Shown one piece after another: positions 57,205 to 64,000 of a stretch of 64,000 nt of DNA. The stretch's first letter is position 1, and every line of letters starts with the position of its first letter. The DNA comes from Saccopteryx bilineata (Eukaryota > Chordata > Mammalia > Chiroptera > Emballonuridae). The position numbers and the translations under genes are program-made. The notes below the pieces were generated by a model. It ran no database searches. It was given only the letters and a program-made list of their open reading frames with translations, and had not been told where the DNA came from. Location: the NCBI RefSeq assembly GCF_036850765.1, contig NC_089492.1, positions 166,964,296-167,028,295 on the forward strand. Direction: 5' to 3'.

Positions 57205-58375
57205 TCCCGACTTCTCCTGGTTTTGATGGAAACAGAGTCACAGTTCCCCACATCTGTCCAGACAGCCCAAGGTGGCAGCCAGCAGTCCTGGCCCACGCTC
57301 AGCCAGCTCCTCTCTCCCTTGTCCAACATCTCCATCCCCACTCCCCTCTCAGCAGGAGCTGTGCAATTCAGCAAATGCCTTTCTGAATCCAGTCACCCAC
57401 TCAGCAAGGACAAGAGGGGGATTATTCCCATGCTGACTTTCTTGACTGTCATGGAGAAGCTCTTGTTCTTTGACCATCAGCGGCCCCGCAGTGCTGAAAT
57501 CTGGCAGTCTGGGGAGAACTATCCCCTAACACCTCTAGCCAAGTTTACTTGTCGCCTTTGACTATGACAGTAACAGAATTGACAGCTTGCTAACTCATGA
57601 GCATGGAGTACCCTTGTGATCTTCAGAGCCCAGGGAAGACACATAGTTAAGCCATATAGCCCCATGCCTAGGACATCAGTTAGGATCCTGCTTATGGAAG
57701 GGCCAGCCTTGGAAACAAGTTTATAAATCAGCTCCTCTCTGCTCTGTTAACCTTGTATTTAAGTGTAGGTCAGACCATTAGGAATGCGGACCCAAGCCTT
57801 TGGATTGCTATGAGAGGCCCTGAAGCACTGGTGGATAGAAGTCACCATGTGTTAGGATATTGGGATGGAAGGCTGATTTGCTCTCTGAACTTCCCTTTAG
57901 GTAACGAGTCTCACATATACACGTGGGAGTGGGGAGAACTGAAAGAATGAAAGCTTTTTATATTCTTCTGATCAGTTCATGTCCCTGATTGGGTCAGCTG
58001 GCTTCTTTGCCGGAGCTTGGATCTGAACACCCCTTCTCTGCGGAGTGAGCCTTTCTCTGTGGAGTGAGCGTTGGTTTATCCAGAAGTCAGCTAACTCTCC
58101 GTTTGTCAGCACTCCCACAGTTGACCAGGACAACTGTAAGAAGAGTTCATAGTGATGTCTGAGGCACTAAAAAAAAATCCCCAAGTGCCTTCTGAACTCT
58201 CTAACAATGACATTGTGTTCGGTAGTTTTAGTGTTAAGTGTGAATTATAATATTCTAATTTATTTTCTCAATCTTTTAACATGTGTAAGACACTTCAAAT
58301 TCTTAGAAAATAGGGCAATTCTTTTATGGAATGCTGGCTAACTATCATTAAAGTCATATTTTGAAAATACTAAGA
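57205..58375 (+). other. CASQ2: CASQ2 3' UTR
   Basis: Sequence from the stop to the probable cleavage region behind the ATTAAA at 58347. No repeat is evident in it. Open frames on both strands are short. The cleavage site itself is inferred from the signal, some 15-25 bases beyond it. Confidence 0.85.
58347..58352 (+). terminator. CASQ2: CASQ2 polyadenylation signal ATTAAA
   Basis: The common variant hexamer ATTAAA lies 1143 bases after the stop and is followed within 40 bases by TGTCTTG-type T/G-rich sequence. I saw no AATAAA in the UTR before it. The resulting 3' UTR length fits the known size of CASQ2 mRNA in other mammals. Confidence 0.8.
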
Positions 58376-59334
58376 CTGTCTTGAAAATCCTCTCTCAATT
58401 TTTCTGATCCTGCTCCTGTTTGGTTTTTCTGTTTTCCTCTCTGGCCCCCCTTCGCCTGCCCACCCTTGAAATGTTAGTGTTTCGTAGTATCTCTCAACTC
58501 TTAACATTTTTCTAGGGTAGGATCATCCATGCCCTTCAGCCACTGCCTATGTGCTAATGGCCTCCATCCCCGGGTCTCTAACTTTGACCCATTTATTCAG
58601 CAGCTTCTGGACAGCTTGGTTTAGAGATGCTGCATAAGCCCTACCTTCTCCCACAAACTTCCTTTCCTCCTCTTGGTGGAGCCTCAGTTTGGATGAGTGA
58701 TAACATCTAAACAGTTGCCTAGTGACCTGAAGGGGCCTCTTCCCTTCTGCTTCCAAGTGCATGCCCTGATTCATGGCACTTATTTAAATTGCAATTCATA
58801 TTTCCATATCTGCCCTGTTACTAAATTGCAGGTGAGGAATTTATTTATCTTTGTATCCCCAGAACCAAGTAGATACCCCTTTATTGAAATGATGGTCAGA
58901 ATACCTATACTTGCCCAGTACCGCTGGATAACAATGCACAACGAGCTCCTGGCTCTTATTCTCACCTCACAACACAAGGCAGGCACTTCCCCAGCTGGGC
59001 TGTGCTGCCAGCCAGCCAGGCTCAGGCACACCTCGAGTAACCTCTTGGGGAGGTAAGTTTTCAAAGCCATCTTTGAAGCTCATCTTTCAAACAGCCAAGG
59101 AATGTGTTCCATCATAAAAGTGGTCTGTTTCCCAGCCCAGGAAAATCTTACTCTCAGAGGGAGGGCATGAGTGACGTGCAGGAAATTTGAATCACGTCGT
59201 TGCTCCTGCGTTAGAAGGGCTGAGGGTTGTGCTGGCACCGTCTGTAAGTAGCTGTTTCATTATTGGTTTAAAGCTTTTTAAGATGATATTTACTGTATGT
59301 TTGGTTTGTGCTGGTAGCAATATGCTATTGCTTT

Positions 59335-59480
59335 ATGTGTAACATTTCATTTTATCTTTACAAAGTTCTTAGGAGAGAGTCTTGCTATTCTCCCCATTTT
59401 ATAGATGAGAAAACTGAGTGAGATGCAGAAGGCTCGTGTAATTTTCTGAGGGTCACACAAACACTTGAAAAGAGAGTAAA
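59335..59480 (-). repeat. MIR-like ancient SINE
   Basis: ATTTTATCTTTACAAAGTTC, TCCCCATTTTATAGATGAGA and GGGTCACACAAACACTTG are in reverse-complement MIR order. Confidence 0.7.
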
Positions 59481-59994
59481 TGTAATCACACTTTAACACT
59501 TAAATCAAGAATTTAACAAAATTAAATTTCTTTGGTCAAGGAATCAAAGCATTCTATTTCTTTTTCACAGATAGTGTCCGAAGATGGACGCAAATGAATT
59601 TTCCATAATCCCTTTTACTGATTAAGCCAAGAGACTCCTCATTTCACCTTGGAGGCCATCATCAATTTAAACAGTATTGGAAATGTCAGATAATTAGAAC
59701 TACAAGGTCAACCTATTAGAATAAAATAATTCATTATGTTATCAAGAATGCACAATCATTTTCAACGTGTTTCTTGAAAATATCATTCCATCATGTGAAA
59801 TGAGCTTGACTTTTCTGCAACAAGGTTTTGTACCATCCAAACCCTGGTTTGTATTGGCTGAGAATCCCACACTGTCAATAACATCACCACTCACAGGCCA
59901 TTATGATCAATAATCCTGACACACCTAGACATACACATCCCTTTTAAGTGCTGGTGGGTTCTGTGTCTCTGTCCTTGAACTTATTCATACCGGG

Positions 59995-60120
59995 TTTTCT
60001 CAACCCTGCTCAGTGAGCAACAGAATCATAATCTTATTTTAGAAAATGCAGATGCCTGTCACCTGCCTGAACACCATCCCAGGTGACCATCTGCATTTTA
60101 AGAAGAATCACTGGGGACTG
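59995..60120 (+). repeat. MER5-like hAT-Charlie remnant
   Basis: AGAATCATAATCTTATTTTAG, AAAATGCAGATGCCTG, ACCATCCCAGGTGACCATC and TGCATTTTAAGAAGAATCAC match the MER5 layout, partial. Confidence 0.6.
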
Positions 60121-61076
60121 ACCTAAGCCAGGACTGGGACCCATTACTCTTCCCACACACCTGGGTCATCTCTCCCAGTCTGTGGCTTCCAGTACCATCT
60201 GTCTTTAGCCAGGCTTCTCCTGAGTCCTAAGCCCTCCACTCCAGCTGTCACCCTGGGACAGCTTCATTTGGGTGCCCCATCCTGAGATCAACACAGCTTT
60301 GGGGGTCTAAAGGGGTTCCTTGAAAAGTAGCCCTCTTTTCTTGACTGAGGTTTGAACCAACTGAGAGAGTAAGTCAAAAAGTCAACAGTTATAGAAAAGC
60401 AGCCATTTGTAGATTAGAGCTTAGGAGAATGGTTTCCCAGTTTCCTGCCTCCAAGTGCTGGCTACCCAAGGGAATCAGATATGTGGAGAGGATCCAGGCC
60501 ATTGTGTCTCAGTGGTCAAGGGTGGAGGGAGAGAGGAGGAGAAGGCTGGAGCCCCATACACTAACTTTGCCCTAAGAATTTTACCCTAAGAAACATGGAC
60601 CAATGGCTGTCGCCCACTAACCAGGTAACTCCCTCCATCCCAGAGACAGAAATAAGGGCTGGGCCAGAGGCCAGCAGCATTGAGGGAAAGGTCCTTCTTC
60701 CTAGAAGCAGAAGAGCAAAGAAGAAGCCTCTCCTGACAGTATTCAGGCCAGAAACCTCAGTGCCATTTCCTTGTCTCCCATCGCACCTCTAACAGGGAGC
60801 AAGTCCCGCCCTCTTCTTTTCACCCCCTCTCCCAGTGCCACTGGGGCTTTCACGGTCCCCCACTGGGTTCCTGCAGGCCCTACTGCTTCCCACCTCCAAT
60901 TCAGCTTGCAATCCACCGATTTCCCTGAAATGAATAATTGACCTGTCCACACACATGCTTAAAATTCTTCAATGGCTCTCTAACTTTGATAGCTACTAAA
61001 AAAATTTTTTTAAAGAACAGTGGCCAGAAATTAGAGCTGAATGAAAATGTTTTTAGCTGCTGAATGCAGAGTCTAC

Positions 61077-61268
61077 CAGGCGTCCCCAAACTATGGCCCG
61101 TGGGCCACATGCGGCCCCCTGAGGCCATTTATCCGGCCCCCCTCCGCACTTCTGGAAGGGGCACCTCTTTCATTAGTGGTCAGTGAGAGGAGCACTGTAT
61201 GTGGCGGCCCTCCAACGGTCTGAGGGACAGTGAACTGGCCCCCTGTGTAAAAAGTTTGGGGACCCCTG
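61077..61268. mobile_element. Non-autonomous hAT MITE, about 192 bp
   Basis: CAGGCGTCCCCAAACT at the left and CAGGGGTCCCCAAACT read inward from the right are inverted repeats, 15 of 16 identical. The interior is GC-rich with several GGCCC/GGGCC motifs (GGCCCGTGGGCCACATGCGG near 61096) and no long frame. The flanking 8-mers GAGTCTAC and GAGGCAGG agree at only four positions, so the duplication has decayed or the right flank has changed. Confidence 0.82.
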
Positions 61269-62619
61269 GAGGCAGGAGGCAGGAGGTAAGGAAAGAAAAG
61301 GAGTGGGGCTTGTAAAACCCACAGTGCTTGAAGCATGTCTCTCTTCCATATGAGGAAAGCGAAGTCTGGGTGATGCTGATGCTGGTGACTGATATGTAGA
61401 CAGCAGACTAGCTGATGCCCTGCAGCATATGTGGAGCATCCATCTTGGAATGATGGTGGCCAAATGGCTCATTTGGGATTATGGCATCCAGTTGTTGTTT
61501 TAGCAGAAGTCAGGTCAGCACCATGGCAAGGAGCTAGGGGGTCAGGTCCAGCTTTGTCATGGGGTAAAAGCTGATTTCCTTTGCAAGGTCTGTGTGAGCT
61601 GCCTTTGTCTGCTTTAAAGCCTCACCTGTCACAATGCCTCCCCACTACCTGCCCCCTTTACTCCTAGAACCTGAAGTTGACAGGAGCTGCCTGATAGCTT
61701 AACAACCTCCGAGCCTTGGCTATTCCATCCACTAGAATGCCTGGCCTTCTCCCACTGTGCCTCCAAGCACATTCCCAGCTATCTTACCTAAAGTATAGGG
61801 TAAGGTACACTCCATGACTCTTTTTCAGTTAAATTTTCCAGGCAGATTCCCCAGGAAAATTGGCCACCTCTTACAAGCAGCCCTCCCTCACTGTACCTCA
61901 TGCAGCGTTCTCTTATAGACCCTATTTTATGTGTATGTCTTCCTCTTCCTATTAGTCTGAAGCCAACCTTAGGGAAAAGACTTAGGCTGATTCTGTTCTA
62001 CCTCCGTGCTTAAGTTATGACAGGCACTTAAAAAATCTTGTCTGACTAAATACTCTCCAAGCCCAGGGCAAAGCCAACTAAACATTCTGTTAACAATGGG
62101 CTAGTGATGATCAAACGTCAATCTTATTCCGGGAAGTTTAGGGAACATAGTGTTATCTGTTCAGATTTGCTAGGATAGCCTACTGCTAAAGAAATAGAAA
62201 CAGAATCTCCTTGGCTCTATGAGCAAGTTTTCAGAGTGGTTATTCTCTTTTCCCAGGTTGGCCAAGTCCCCCAGAAATAGAGCCTTCATGATGGGAAGCA
62301 AAGTGGTGAGGAGAAGAAAGCAAAAGGGCCAAGTCCCACTCTTTTGGAAGAGAATGACCCTGGCCACCTACATATCAGTTCAGTTATTTTAATGCATCTG
62401 CAGACCCAAGTGTTTGCAAGGTTAGTGAGTGAGGAACCTGTTTTGAATTAATCTGGTATTTTACCAATCTGAACTTTTTAAGCAGTGATAATCAGAATTC
62501 TTAATAATAACCCTAGAACCCCACAAATCCCAATGACTCCCCTAAAATAATCATATGTGATTAGGTTACAGGATTGTGCCATTACTCTCTCATGCATTCA
62601 TTCACTTACTCGCATTTTT

Positions 62620-62849
62620 AAAAATTATTATTCAGTGACAGGCAGGAGGGCAGAGACAGATTCCTGCATGCACCCCAACTGGGATCCACCCAGCAAGCCC
62701 ATTAGGAGGTGATACTCTGCCCGTCCGGGGTGTTGCTCCATTGCTCAGCAACCAAGCTCTTCTTAGTACCTAAGGCAGGGTCCATGGAGCACCTAGGGCC
62801 AACTTGCTCCAACAGAGCCATGGCTGCAGGAGGGGGAGAGAAAGAGAGA

Positions 62850-62900
<51 letters not shown>

Positions 62901-63020
62901 GGGAGATGGATGGGTGGAGAAACAGATGGGTGCTTCTCCTGTGTTCCCTGACTGGGAATCAAACCCAGGACATCCACAAGCCAGGCTGATATTCTACCAC
63001 TGAACCAACTGGCCAAGGCT
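62620..63020 (-). mobile_element. tRNA-derived bat SINE, type A, older, with AG expansion
   Basis: A minus-strand element with head near 62985-63018, B-box-like GGTTTGATTCC, body and an eroded A-tail at 62620-62632. Imperfect duplications (CACTTACTCGCATTTTTA on the left, CACTCACATTTTTA on the right) flank it. The CT-rich body has expanded into an (AG)n tract as read on the + strand. Confidence 0.88.
62858..62897 (+). repeat. (AG)n microsatellite inside a SINE
   Basis: About 20 uninterrupted AG units grown from the CT-rich body of the surrounding minus-strand SINE. Confidence 0.92.
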
Positions 63021-64000
63021 CACTCACATTTTTAACCAATGGACCCTTAAAGTTTGTTACCACGCGCAGATCACAGAAGTGAGTGGGCAAGTGGGGAGGC
63101 TGAGTAAGAAGCTGGGACAGGAAAAATGTGTAAAGCACCTCATATCATTTCTACAAAAATATCATGAATTCTCTGAACCACAGTAATACACTCAGATGTA
63201 AATACAGACAACATACCCACAAGCCAAATACAAATACAGCTTTGATTGTCCATGTCAACATTAGTCTATATAATTAGATGTTCGCATGGCACTTTGACGC
63301 CAACAGGGAATTACCAAGTTTCCCTTAAAGCAGAGTTATGCTGTTCTATGCTGATGGGCCTTGTCTCTGGCACTGGCTTTATCTGATGCCATCCTGACAT
63401 CCCTCACTCCATTTCCATAATCTGATAGTTTACTATATGGTATTCTCAAAACTCTTCCAGAATTCTATAGCTGTATCATAGGTAATGAATGAAAAAGAAA
63501 AGAATCTTTGGTTTCTGTCTGCACACAGCTTTCATCATTTCTGTAGTAGTTTGCTCGTCCAGATATAAATTGTGCACATCTTGGCTCTTGGCTCAGGGAA
63601 ACAGCTTATCAATAATTTATATAATGAATATCATCACATCAATTGCTTTCTTTAATTCCTGTCCATGCGACCGAAAAGAATGTGTGTGCTATCAGCACTC
63701 TGTGCTGGTAAAAAGATAGCTGAGCATAGCAGAAGGCAAGCTCTAATACTTCTTTGTCAAATAACCAAGTCCTCTTTAAATAGACCTGTCTACAATAAGT
63801 CTTTCATTTAAATTGAATTACCAAGTCACTCACAAAAACAATAAAATATTTACACCTCCACTCAAAGATCTTTTTCATTTGTTGATTTACTCAAAAAGGC
63901 TTGTTCCATCTCTAGGTTTTAGAGCCTAGGATTTTAATTTTCAGTAGTCTATTCATTTACAATATTCCCTTGATCATAAAATGATGGCAACCAGTAGTTC

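Larger units (their letters stand above)
58376..64000. other. Region downstream of CASQ2, no coding exon recognised
   Basis: Contents are a MIR-like remnant (59335-59480), a MER5-like remnant (59995-60120), a hAT MITE (61077-61268) and a SINE (62620-63020). I recognise nothing in 58380-59330, 59490-59990, 60130-61070, 61280-62610 and 63030-64000. In other mammals the next gene is VANGL1, convergent with CASQ2 and with a long 3' UTR, so part of this region may be minus-strand VANGL1 3' UTR; I cannot show that from the sequence. Confidence 0.75.

Overview
This is a mammalian nuclear DNA window carrying most of one gene, CASQ2 (cardiac calsequestrin), on the + strand. Exons 2 to 11 are all present with GT-AG junctions and consistent reading phases; exon 1, the signal peptide and the promoter lie upstream of base 1. 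The host is very probably a bat. Two tRNA-derived SINE types with the bat (Ves/Rhin-like) heads and CT-rich tails occur many times, several with clean target-site duplications. Their combination with the L1 type seen here looks most like a horseshoe-bat or Old World leaf-nosed bat lineage, but that last step rests on memory of similar genomic sequence and is tentative.

Layout. 1-16471 is the 3' part of CASQ2 intron 1, with a nearly complete L1 (1-5786), SINEs, a chimeric L1-linked element (7451-8150), an L1 3' end nested behind it and a decayed ancient L1 (about 13390-15440). Exons 2, 3 and 4 are at 16472, 19407 and 20940; a hAT-type DNA transposon with perfect 8-bp duplications starts 37 bp beyond the exon 4 donor. 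Exon 5 is at 24891. Intron 5 (9.6 kb) holds a second L1 (28150-32375) that has lost about 2.07 kb internally and carries a SINE. Exons 6 and 7 are at 34573 and 36166. Intron 7 (6.7 kb) carries a probable solo retroviral LTR and a C-rich minisatellite ending about 100 bp before exon 8 (42895). Intron 8 (10.1 kb) carries the second chimeric L1-linked element (51154-51844). Exons 9, 10 and 11 are at 53093, 55031 and 56989, followed by a 3' UTR of about 1.15 kb with an ATTAAA signal at 58347. The last 5.6 kb is downstream sequence with repeats and no coding exon that I can recognise.

Function. The ten exons encode 331 residues: most of the three thioredoxin-like domains and the Asp/Glu-rich tail of the sarcoplasmic-reticulum calcium buffer that works with triadin, junctin and RYR2 in heart. 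Everything else in the window is repeat-derived or unassigned non-coding DNA. I found no bacterial or phage features, CRISPR array, tRNA or rRNA gene, or new multi-gene system. The most unusual item is the two-copy chimeric retroelement, whose unknown 5' module of about 270 bp is joined through an internal A-run to an L1 3' end.
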